DNA from: Candidatus Zixiibacteriota bacterium
GTDB taxonomy: Bacteria > Zixibacteria > MSB-5A5 > GN15 > PGXB01
DNA length: 6,941 nucleotides
Direction: 5' to 3'
NCBI GenBank assembly: GCA_024230695.1
Contig: JAAERC010000263.1
Coordinates: forward strand, 1 to 6,941
The notes below the pieces were generated by a model that was given only the letters and a program-made list of their open reading frames with translations, did not search any database and was not told where the DNA came from. Position numbers and translations under genes: made by a program. This document shows positions 1 through 6,276 of this stretch, in pieces; the stretch's first letter is position 1, and every line of letters begins with the position of its first letter.

Positions 1-364
1 ATTAGTTAAAGGAAACTACCAGATAGCAGTTGATGCCTTAAGGAAAGGCATGAAAGCCAGTCCCAATTTTGATTTTGGAATTATTTTGGCAAAAGCATTA
101 ACTAAATCGGGCAATTATAATGAGGCTATACATTTGTATGAGTATTTATTATCCAATTATACAGAAAGATTCAGATTATACCAAGGGATTGAATCTGTAA
201 AAGCGTATTATTATCTCGGTATTGCCTATGAAAATGCAAATCAGATAAGTAAAGCGAAAACTCAATATAAAAAATTTATTGGCATTTGGAAAAATGCCGA
301 TACCAAATTTGATTCAATTGAAGATGCCAAAAAACGATTATTACAATTAAATAAAGGCACCTAA
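1..364 (+). CDS. TPR-repeat protein, C-terminal part (5' end outside window)
   Basis: The reading frame is open from base 2 with no stop before TAA at 362-364, so the visible 120 residues are the end of a longer protein; the ATG at 50 is an internal Met, not a convincing start. The sequence is helical with TPR spacing: pieces such as GNYNEAIHLYEYLL and VKAYYYLGIAYENANQ carry the small and aromatic residues typical of TPR helices A and B. Its last 56 residues align without gaps to the end of the minus-strand TPR/anti-sigma protein next door (27 of 56 identical by my count, including SVK-YYYL, Q--KA and IWK-AD). The two are therefore paralogues facing each other. By analogy this gene may also encode a TolB-like/TPR membrane sensor, but its N-terminus is not visible. 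No terminator hairpin separates it from its neighbour, and the two stop codons overlap. Confidence 0.85.
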   Translation, partial: LVKGNYQIAVDALRKGMKASPNFDFGIILAKALTKSGNYNEAIHLYEYLLSNYTERFRLYQGIESVKAYYYLGIAYENANQISKAKTQYKKFIGIWKNADTKFDSIEDAKKRLLQLNKGT

Positions 365-2631
365 GAGTTACTAGTTAATCTTGTCACTCTTTTTTGGGCG
401 TCATCAATTAATTCCATTCCCTCATCTGCATCTTTCCAAATTCTAAGGAATGTTTTATAATTTTCAATAGCCTTCAGATATTGATCGGAATTTTCAAAAG
501 CTAGAGCCAAATAATAGTATAATTTCACTGAATAAATAGCAAAATATGAACGCTGGGCACTATACTCATTTCGGATTTTTTCAAATTCAGTAATAGCATC
601 TTCATATCTCTCGGCCAAACTGTAAGTTTTCCCTAACATATATCTGACAACAAACTCGCCATTATAATCTCTTGATTTTTCAAAACTGGTACAAGCCATA
701 TCCAAATTTCCCTCGGCTAATTCAATGGCGCCACGAGCATACCAGTATGTATAGTGCATCCCATCGACTTCCTCAACAAACTGTTTTAATTCAGCCAATT
801 TCTCTTTTGCTGTGATCAAATCGCCATTTTCGGCAAGAATCTGAATCCCCAAATATCTATAATATGCCTTATTAGTTGGATTGACTTGATTGTAAAGGCT
901 AATAGTTGTATCGTTTTCCTTAAGTGCCATCAACAAATTATTCTGTCCGATAAATATTCTTGATTTGTAATAATGCAATAAGGCATAATCTTCTTTAAGT
1001 GAGTTAATTGCAATATCAAATTTATCTAAGGCTTTATCAAATTTACCCTGGAACAATGGAATTAATGCCTTATATCTTAAGACAGTATAACTATCGCCTC
1101 CTGTATCCAATATTAAGTTTATACAACTATCGGCATTATCATATTGCTGGCCAAAAACATACATCAATGCCAGTCCTTTTAAAGAAGCTATAAAATCAGG
1201 CTTTATCGATAGCGCTTTTTTATATGATTCAATGGCATATTCAATCATCCCGTTAAACGCATAAATTTCCGCTTTGGAATCAAATGGGTTTGGTTCATTT
1301 GGTGCCAATTCAATATATTTATCGATAGCTAGTAATGCTTTTTCAAAATCGCCAATATTATTATATACATAAGCTAGTTGATTATAGGGATCTTTAAAAC
1401 TAGGATCTAATTCAATAGCCTTATTAAATAAAGCGATCGCACTATCGTACTGTTGAAGACCGCTATTATAAAATCCCAAATAATAGTAGGCATCCTTTTC
1501 ATCCGGATATCTATTGACAATTTTGTGGAGTTCATCCAAGGCACTATTGTAGTCATTAATGACCATTGCTTCAAGGTGTTTGATATAATGTTTTTCCTTC
1601 CAGGTAACATTATCTGAATATTCAATTGCCTTGGATAAAAGTGAAATATCCTTAAGACCAGCCAAAGCATAATAGGCCATAGCAAAAGTTGAATCATATT
1701 CAATCGCTTTTTCAAAATATTTTATGGCTTCATCTTTGTAATATTTCCTCAACGTCTCATTACCCAATATATAGTAGTGATAAGCCTTGGCAGAATGAGT
1801 AGTCACATCGGCCACAGCCGGATCATGTTCATCGTAAGCCTCGGCGGGAAGAGCCAAATCAGTTTTAATCTCGGAAGATAGCATATCAACAATTGAAAAG
1901 ATATCCTGAGACTCATCTCCAATGATTCTTTGGGTCGCGACAACATCACCATTGGAAATATTTATAATTTGTGAAGTCAGAATTAAATGAGGATTTACCT
2001 GTAAAATACTGCCACTTAATAGCCATCTGGACCTTGATTTTTGTGCTACTTCGGACGCAACACTCTTATCGATCTTTTTGATTCCCTCTCGGCCAAGCAG
2101 TTTTAAAATATCATAAAGCCGCTGACTCGAGACAACCTGCATATATTGAGATTCTGCCAGGTCAGTAATTAAAAGATTTGTCGCAATTTCGCCAAATTGT
2201 AAAGAATCATTTGGCTCAGCCAAATTTTCAAAATACATAATTGCTAACCGGTTTTCGGCCGCAATTGCCTCTCCCGATGGTTGGAAGTCGATTTTCCAGG
2301 GTTTAATTATAAGAAATAGTAAAATGATTACAGTCGCAACTGAAGTAGGAACAAGAGAACGCCATATTTTATTACCAAATAGCCGTTTCCTTTCAGTTCT
2401 AATAGTTTTTGAAGACATATCTTCATTTTTAGAGATGTCTTGAACTACTTCTTGCACTTCATCATAAAATCGAATATGTTTGGCGACATCCTTAAACTGC
2501 TGAACCTTATTAAAACAATCTTCGCACTCGATAAGATGAACTTCGAATTGCTGGTGGTCATCATCTGATAACATACCCAGTTCATATAAATGAAGAATAT
2601 CTCCAAAATGTTTATTAGTACATTCACCCAT
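361..2631 (-). CDS. Transmembrane anti-sigma factor fused to TolB-like domain and TPR array
   Basis: This 756-residue protein probably holds the adjacent sigma factor inactive and responds to an extracytoplasmic signal. Residues 1-45 form a zinc-finger anti-sigma domain with C4, H8 and a H32-x3-C36-x2-C39 motif. A basic stretch (RTERKRLFGNKIWR) precedes one hydrophobic helix at about 92-110, which predicts N-terminus inside and C-terminus outside. Residues 128-259 resemble the TolB/FlgO-like domain found before TPRs in CadC-type regulators, adenylate cyclases and Ser/Thr kinases: an AIMYFENL strand, a WLLSGSI strand and an end near DIFSIVDMLSSEI. From about 282 to the end there are many TPRs, clearest at 380-480. 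The ATG at 2631 is chosen because GGGAGG lies 11 nt upstream; an in-frame TTG at 2640 is only 2 nt from that site. The sigma gene ends one base before this start, so the two are probably translationally coupled. Domain calls are by eye. Confidence 0.88.
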   Translation of the reverse strand: MGECTNKHFGDILHLYELGMLSDDDHQQFEVHLIECEDCFNKVQQFKDVAKHIRFYDEVQEVVQDISKNEDMSSKTIRTERKRLFGNKIWRSLVPTSVATVIILLFLIIKPWKIDFQPSGEAIAAENRLAIMYFENLAEPNDSLQFGEIATNLLITDLAESQYMQVVSSQRLYDILKLLGREGIKKIDKSVASEVAQKSRSRWLLSGSILQVNPHLILTSQIINISNGDVVATQRIIGDESQDIFSIVDMLSSEIKTDLALPAEAYDEHDPAVADVTTHSAKAYHYYILGNETLRKYYKDEAIKYFEKAIEYDSTFAMAYYALAGLKDISLLSKAIEYSDNVTWKEKHYIKHLEAMVINDYNSALDELHKIVNRYPDEKDAYYYLGFYNSGLQQYDSAIALFNKAIELDPSFKDPYNQLAYVYNNIGDFEKALLAIDKYIELAPNEPNPFDSKAEIYAFNGMIEYAIESYKKALSIKPDFIASLKGLALMYVFGQQYDNADSCINLILDTGGDSYTVLRYKALIPLFQGKFDKALDKFDIAINSLKEDYALLHYYKSRIFIGQNNLLMALKENDTTISLYNQVNPTNKAYYRYLGIQILAENGDLITAKEKLAELKQFVEEVDGMHYTYWYARGAIELAEGNLDMACTSFEKSRDYNGEFVVRYMLGKTYSLAERYEDAITEFEKIRNEYSAQRSYFAIYSVKLYYYLALAFENSDQYLKAIENYKTFLRIWKDADEGMELIDDAQKRVTRLTSNS

Positions 2632-2632
2632 A

Positions 2633-3172
2633 TTAATCAATACCTCCCTTTTCCAGACAGGATGCTAACATTGATCTGGCTCTCGATAAGATTACATAAA
2701 GGTTATTGGGCGTAATTTCCAGTTTTTTGCAAATTTCATTAACTTTATATCCCTGAAAATGGAGATTCAGTATTCTGGCATACCGCATATTTATTTTGCC
2801 TATTTTCCTTAGGCAGTCCAATAATTGCGGGGCCAAGATGGGATCTGGCTCCCAGGTTCTAAATTCTCCCGCTTGATTATCCGATGACGAAGAAATAATC
2901 TCTCCATGCTTTTTGGATTTTCGAAAATAATTTAACAACTTATTTTGAAGGACGTTGTAAGCCCATGCGGCAAAACTGGTTTCAAAATTAATTTTCTTAT
3001 ATTCCTTAATAATAGTAAACATCGCATCCTGAACTATTTCTTTGGCATCTTCTTCATTTATATTCTTATGGTACAAAAAGAGGCGAAATCTTACAGTTAA
3101 CGTTTGAAGAAAAACAGCTTCTGACGTTTTATCTCCATTGCAGGCCAATTTATATAACTCATTGATTGTCAA
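2633..3172 (-). CDS. ECF-type RNA polymerase sigma factor (sigma-70 family)
   Basis: This 179-residue protein has the two-domain layout of an extracytoplasmic-function sigma factor, directing RNA polymerase to a specific promoter set. Region 2 spans about 24-86, with DAKEIVQDAMFTIIKEY (42-58) as the core-binding 2.2-like helix and FAAWAYNVLQNKLLNYFRK (67-85) as the -10 recognition part. Region 4 spans about 118-174, with a helix-turn-helix near VNEICKKLEITPNNLYVIL that would contact the -35 element. The start is TTG at 3172: an in-frame stop (TGA) lies two codons upstream, the next in-frame ATG would remove most of region 2, and AGGG sits 7 nt upstream of the TTG. The downstream neighbour is a zinc-finger anti-sigma protein, the usual partner of this family. 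It diverges from the Kelch/dockerin genes, which are possible targets (inference only). Confidence 0.9.
   Translation of the reverse strand: MTINELYKLACNGDKTSEAVFLQTLTVRFRLFLYHKNINEEDAKEIVQDAMFTIIKEYKKINFETSFAAWAYNVLQNKLLNYFRKSKKHGEIISSSSDNQAGEFRTWEPDPILAPQLLDCLRKIGKINMRYARILNLHFQGYKVNEICKKLEITPNNLYVILSRARSMLASCLEKGGID
2643..2648 (-). promoter_or_regulatory. Ribosome binding site deciding the anti-sigma start
   Basis: Read on the minus strand this is GGGAGG, inside the last codons of the sigma gene. It lies 11 nt from the ATG at 2631 but only 2 nt from the in-frame TTG at 2640, so it favours the ATG. Its place within the upstream gene also supports co-transcription and coupled translation. 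Confidence 0.7.
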
Positions 3173-3211
3173 ATTTCATCCCTGACTTATTAAACCTTAC
3201 CGAGAAAATAT

Positions 3212-3239
3212 ACTATATAGATTTAGGATTGGCAATCAA
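3212..3239 (-). promoter_or_regulatory. Candidate sigma-70-like promoter for the left sigma/anti-sigma operon
   Basis: On the minus strand, TTGATT (3239-3234) is followed by a 16-nt spacer and TATAGT (3217-3212). These match the TTGACA/TATAAT consensus at 4 of 6 and 5 of 6 positions. Predicted transcription would begin near 3205, giving a 5' leader of about 33 nt that contains the AGGG site before the TTG start. The -10 overlaps an 8-nt palindrome, CTATATAG (3213-3220). This is a by-eye match in AT-rich DNA and may be chance. Confidence 0.4.
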
Positions 3240-3346
3240 TTCCCCCGATCCAACCACTCTTATAATTAAATTTATGTAAGATTCCAGCGATATATGACCC
3301 ATTTGAAGAAAATGGAATAGGTGGAATAACGTAACACACAATTATT

Positions 3347-3351
3347 GGAGG
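3347..3351 (+). promoter_or_regulatory. Ribosome binding site of the Kelch gene
   Basis: GGAGG stands 4 nt before the ATG at 3356. It is a strong but closely spaced Shine-Dalgarno sequence and confirms that start. Confidence 0.75.
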
Positions 3352-3355
3352 AATT

Positions 3356-4801
3356 ATGCGTAAAGTCTTATGTTTATTAATTTGTATAGGACTCTTTAGT
3401 TGCTCGGGGACTGTGTTGGCGCAAAGTGGTTACTGGTTTGATCGAACCGATATGCCAACCGCGAGGCAGGAAATCCTGCCAGGAGAATTGGATGGCAAAA
3501 TTTATGTGATTGGCGGCTGGCTGGATGGCTACAATATCACCGATATTGTTGAGGTTTATGATCCGGCAACAAACAGTTGGTCAAGTGCGGCATCGTTACC
3601 TACCAATCGACATCATTGCGCCGCGGTGGCGGTCGATGGTATTCTTTATGTTATTGGCGGTTATACTAATACTACCGCCGGGGGCTGGATACCTACACCA
3701 ATAACTCTGGCTTATGATTCAGACACTGATACCTGGACCCAACGGGCATCGATGAATGTTGCCCGCGGTGAACATAGTGCTATCGCTTATAATGGCAAAA
3801 TATATGTTACAGGTGGCAATATAGTACTGGGAGCTGTTACTCCTATTGTTGAGGTGTACGATCCTGCTACCGATACATGGACGCAACTGGCCAATATGAT
3901 AACTCCCCGGCATCATCATGCCTCTGCTGTGGTTGATGACACATTAATTTATGTAGTTGGGGGAAGACAGGGATACTTTGGTGCATATACAATGATCGGT
4001 GCTGTTGAAGCTTATGCGCCAGCCAGCGATACTTGGTACAGTATCACCACGATGCCGAAACCACGCGGTGGTCTGTCGGCTGCTGGAATCGATGGTAAGC
4101 TGTATATATTCGGCGGCGAAATTCCGGGGATTTTTGATGAGGTCGAAGAGTATGATCCGGATTTGAATATCTGGACCGAATTAACACCGATGTTAATCCC
4201 GCGCCATGGAACAGCGGCGGCCATTGTTGGCGATACAGTTTACATTATTGGCGGTTCCTACTGCGAAATGATGTGTACTGATAATTCCAATCAAGGATTT
4301 GTTTTGGGCACTTGTATCGATACCGACCATGATGGTTACGGTGATACCGATGATCCGCTGAACAGCTGTCCCCTTGATAACTGCCCTGAAATATATAATC
4401 CTGAGCAACTCGACGCTGATGACGACGGGGTTGGCGATATGTGTGATGAATGCCCTTTTGATTATAACCCGGGTGGCGAAGATACTGATGTTGATGGCAT
4501 TCAGGATGCCTGCGATAATTGTCCCGATCATTTTAATCCCGGACAAGAAGATACTAATGGTAACGACGTTGGCGATCTCTGTGATTATATATGTGGTGAC
4601 ATTGACGGAACTCCGGAGATAAATATTCTTGATATTGTTTTTCTCATAAATAATGTCTACAAATCGGGACCTGATCCTGACCCTCTCGAATCAGCCGATG
4701 TAAATCATGATTTAATAATCAATATTCTCGATATTGTTTATTTAATTAATTACATCTACAAAGGCGATTCCGAGCCGGAGTGCATCATTTGGATAGTCTA
4801 A
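3356..4801 (+). CDS. Secreted Kelch beta-propeller protein with TSP3-like repeats and C-terminal dockerin
   Basis: This 481-residue exported protein starts with a signal peptide (MRKVLCLLICIGLF..., probable cleavage after VLA at about 22; an LFSC at 13-16 makes a lipoprotein a weaker alternative). Residues 25-302 hold six Kelch repeat units, each with a hydrophobic strand ending in Gly-Gly (IYVIGG, LYVIGG, IYVTGG, IYVVGG, LYIFGG, VYIIGG) and, in the first five, a later Tyr and Trp (VEVYDPATNSW). The sixth blade seems to be closed by the N-terminal YWFDRTDMP strand. Residues 321-410 are Asp/Asn/Cys-rich TSP3-like calcium-binding repeats (DNCP...NPGQEDTNGNDVGDLCD). Residues 411-470 form a type I-like dockerin with two calcium loops, DIDGTPEINILD and DVNHDLIINILD. 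The role is probably carbohydrate or protein binding at the cell surface; the ligand is unknown and no enzymatic residues are recognised. It ends in tandem in-frame stops TAATAA and is followed 55 nt later by a related gene, likely in one operon. Confidence 0.92.
   Translation: MRKVLCLLICIGLFSCSGTVLAQSGYWFDRTDMPTARQEILPGELDGKIYVIGGWLDGYNITDIVEVYDPATNSWSSAASLPTNRHHCAAVAVDGILYVIGGYTNTTAGGWIPTPITLAYDSDTDTWTQRASMNVARGEHSAIAYNGKIYVTGGNIVLGAVTPIVEVYDPATDTWTQLANMITPRHHHASAVVDDTLIYVVGGRQGYFGAYTMIGAVEAYAPASDTWYSITTMPKPRGGLSAAGIDGKLYIFGGEIPGIFDEVEEYDPDLNIWTELTPMLIPRHGTAAAIVGDTVYIIGGSYCEMMCTDNSNQGFVLGTCIDTDHDGYGDTDDPLNSCPLDNCPEIYNPEQLDADDDGVGDMCDECPFDYNPGGEDTDVDGIQDACDNCPDHFNPGQEDTNGNDVGDLCDYICGDIDGTPEINILDIVFLINNVYKSGPDPDPLESADVNHDLIINILDIVYLINYIYKGDSEPECIIWIV
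4511..4762 (+). repeat. Shared TSP3-dockerin cassette, copy 1 (in Kelch gene)
   Basis: These 252 nt encode residues 386-469 of the Kelch protein. They align without gaps to 5835-6086: by hand count 217 of 252 bases and 79 of 84 residues are the same. Most differences fall at third codon positions. Confidence 0.9.
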
Positions 4802-4846
4802 TAAAAAAATGGGAATATTTTATAACAAAACAGTGGTAAAATTTTT

Positions 4847-4853
4847 GGGAGAG
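4847..4853 (+). promoter_or_regulatory. Ribosome binding site deciding the start of the second propeller gene
   Basis: GGGAGAG lies 3-7 nt before the ATG at 4857. The in-frame ATG at 4809 has no such site and would put 16 residues in front of an otherwise normal signal peptide, so 4857 is preferred. Confidence 0.7.
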
Positions 4854-4856
4854 AAC

Positions 4857-6122
4857 ATGTTTAAACAATTAATAAATTTCATCATATTAGCAATTTTATT
4901 ATTGCCCGTTTTATCAAGCGGGCAAGTCACAGTTGCCAATCCTGAACATGCCACCTATGATGTGGTAAATAACCGTTATCTTATTTGTAGTTTTTATGCC
5001 GGATCAGTTGTAGCAATTGATAATGAGGGAACGACATCTGATTTTGTCACAAGTATAGGCAATGCCTACGCTAATCATATTGTCGGAAATACTCTTTTTG
5101 TTACATGCGGACAATACTATGTAAGAGCATATGATTTGACTACAAAAAGTTTATTGTGGGTCAAATACATTCCAGGTGCTAATCAATTGGATGGACTGAC
5201 TGCCGACAACGATGGTCACTTATACCTTATCGACGCCGTTAATGGAGCGGGAGAAATATTTAAACTTACAATCAGTGACCAGACCATTGAAACTTTTGTT
5301 GGGAGTGGTCTTCCGGGGTGGCCGCAGGATGTAATTTTTGATGAAACTAATAATCGTCTGCTACTGGCGTCAATTGGGTCCTCTGCCCCGATTGTAGCCG
5401 TAGATTTGACCTCCGCTTCTATTACTTTATTAGTAACAACGCCCTTTGGCGATATGGACGGTATCGCGATGGATAATGACGGTAATGTTTACGTAACAAG
5501 TTATTATGACGGTACTATCTATAAGTACGACCAGACCTTTACTAATCCACCAACCTTAATATCAAGTACGCATTCGGGACCGGCCGGCCTCGGATATAAC
5601 CCAGTAGATAATATTCTGGCTGTTCCAAACTTTAATGCAAATCGAGTCGATCTGATTCCACTTGATGATAATGATAGTGATAATATTTTAGATTACATAG
5701 ATAATTGTCCCAATACGGCCAATACTGACCAAATTGATTCCGACGAAGATGGTGATGGTAATGCTTGCGATGGTTGCCCGGATATACCCAACCCGGGGCA
5801 TGAAGATGACGACATCGATGGAGTTGAAAATGCTTGCGATAACTGTCCAGAACACTATAACCCGGGACAAGAAGATAGTAACGGTAATGACGTAGGTGAC
5901 CTTTGCGATTATATTTGTGGTGATATAGACGGCACACCAGAAATAAATATTCTTGATGTGGTTTTTCTCATAAATAATGTTTACAAATCGGGACCTGACC
6001 CTGATCCGCTTGAATCAGCCGATGTGAACCATGATTTAATAATCAATATTCTCGATATTGTTTATTTGATTAACAACATTTACAAAAGCGGCCCAGACCC
6101 GGAATGTGTTGTTTGGATATAG
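4857..6122 (+). CDS. Secreted NHL/SMP-30-like beta-propeller with TSP3-like repeats and C-terminal dockerin
   Basis: This 421-residue exported protein begins with a signal peptide (MFKQLINFIILAILLLPVLSSGQ, cleavage probably near 20-23). Residues about 25-268 form repeated four-strand units in the style of NHL or SMP-30/gluconolactonase-like propellers: LDGLTADNDGHLYLID, WPQDVIFDETNNRLLLAS, MDGIAMDNDGNVYVTSYYDG and PAGLGYNPVDNILAVPN. Residues 270-350 are TSP3-like Asp/Cys-rich repeats and 351-410 a two-repeat dockerin almost identical to that of the Kelch protein. I see no clear catalytic set, so a binding or scaffold role is as likely as an enzyme. It follows the Kelch gene with no obvious terminator or promoter in the 55-nt gap, suggesting co-expression. 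The protein ends in PECVVWI, closely matching PECIIWIV in its neighbour. The propeller half is not obviously homologous to the Kelch half, so only the tail is shared. Confidence 0.88.
   Translation: MFKQLINFIILAILLLPVLSSGQVTVANPEHATYDVVNNRYLICSFYAGSVVAIDNEGTTSDFVTSIGNAYANHIVGNTLFVTCGQYYVRAYDLTTKSLLWVKYIPGANQLDGLTADNDGHLYLIDAVNGAGEIFKLTISDQTIETFVGSGLPGWPQDVIFDETNNRLLLASIGSSAPIVAVDLTSASITLLVTTPFGDMDGIAMDNDGNVYVTSYYDGTIYKYDQTFTNPPTLISSTHSGPAGLGYNPVDNILAVPNFNANRVDLIPLDDNDSDNILDYIDNCPNTANTDQIDSDEDGDGNACDGCPDIPNPGHEDDDIDGVENACDNCPEHYNPGQEDSNGNDVGDLCDYICGDIDGTPEINILDVVFLINNVYKSGPDPDPLESADVNHDLIINILDIVYLINNIYKSGPDPECVVWI
5835..6086 (+). repeat. Shared TSP3-dockerin cassette, copy 2 (in NHL-like propeller gene)
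   Basis: These 252 nt encode residues 327-410 of the second propeller protein and are the direct-repeat partner of 4511-4762. The longest identical run by eye is 38 nt (6030-6067 against 4706-4743), in the second dockerin calcium loop and helix. Confidence 0.9.
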
Positions 6123-6162
6123 ATAATTTAACTTATTGATATAATTCATTTAATTCAAGAGA

Positions 6163-6191
6163 AAAGGGTAGATTAAATTGACCTGCCCTTT
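6163..6191 (+). terminator. Candidate transcription terminator hairpin after the propeller genes
   Basis: AAAGGGTAG (6163-6171) can pair with CTGCCCTTT (6183-6191) across an 11-nt loop, giving a 9-bp stem with one U-G wobble. It lies 41 nt after the stop codon, where the propeller operon should end. The following bases are AT-rich (AATAATCATTTATAAAT) but lack a clean T-run, so efficiency is uncertain. Confidence 0.45.
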
Positions 6192-6239
6192 AATAATCAT
6201 TTATAAATAGTGTAATTATATAAACTGATAGCATCTTAT

Positions 6240-6268
6240 TTGTTTTTTTGAATCGTTTTGGCTATAAT
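6240..6268 (+). promoter_or_regulatory. Candidate promoter of the right sigma gene, giving a leaderless mRNA
   Basis: TTGTTT (6240-6245), a 17-nt spacer and a perfect TATAAT (6263-6268) form a good sigma-70-like promoter. Transcription would start near 6275, about 2 nt before the ATG at 6277. No Shine-Dalgarno sequence is visible before that ATG, which fits a leaderless transcript. The alternative TTG start at 6268 begins within the -10 box and could not be on this mRNA. The rest of the 6123-6276 gap shows only the hairpin annotated separately. Confidence 0.5.
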
Positions 6269-6276
6269 TGAGTCTA

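Noticed and set aside
1008..1193. Short plus-strand frame opposite the TPR array
   Set aside because: Gln/Tyr/Leu-rich product of reading the TPR gene backwards; no start signals.
3261..3266. Perfect TATAAT on the plus strand upstream of the Kelch gene
   Set aside because: No -35-like sequence lies 16-18 nt upstream (AATTCC region), and such hexamers are frequent in AT-rich DNA; kept only as a possibility.
3312..3330. Tandem GGAATA-like words resembling an ECF -35 element
   Set aside because: No matching -10 at proper spacing, and the words are very close to the ribosome site; chance is likely.
3368..3403. Lipobox in the Kelch protein (LFSC)
   Set aside because: Phe at the -2 position is atypical, and a better signal peptidase I site (VLA-Q) follows; not called as a lipoprotein.
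4193..4546. Open minus-strand frame opposite the Kelch/TSP3 part
   Set aside because: It is a shadow of the Asp/Asn-rich coding strand; no ribosome site and no recognisable domain.
4809..4856. Longer N-terminus for the second propeller protein
   Set aside because: It places hydrophilic residues before the signal peptide, and the ribosome site fits the ATG at 4857.
5632..5937. Minus-strand frames opposite the TSP3 repeats of the second propeller
   Set aside because: His/Tyr-rich low-complexity translation caused by GAT/GAC codons on the real strand; no independent support.
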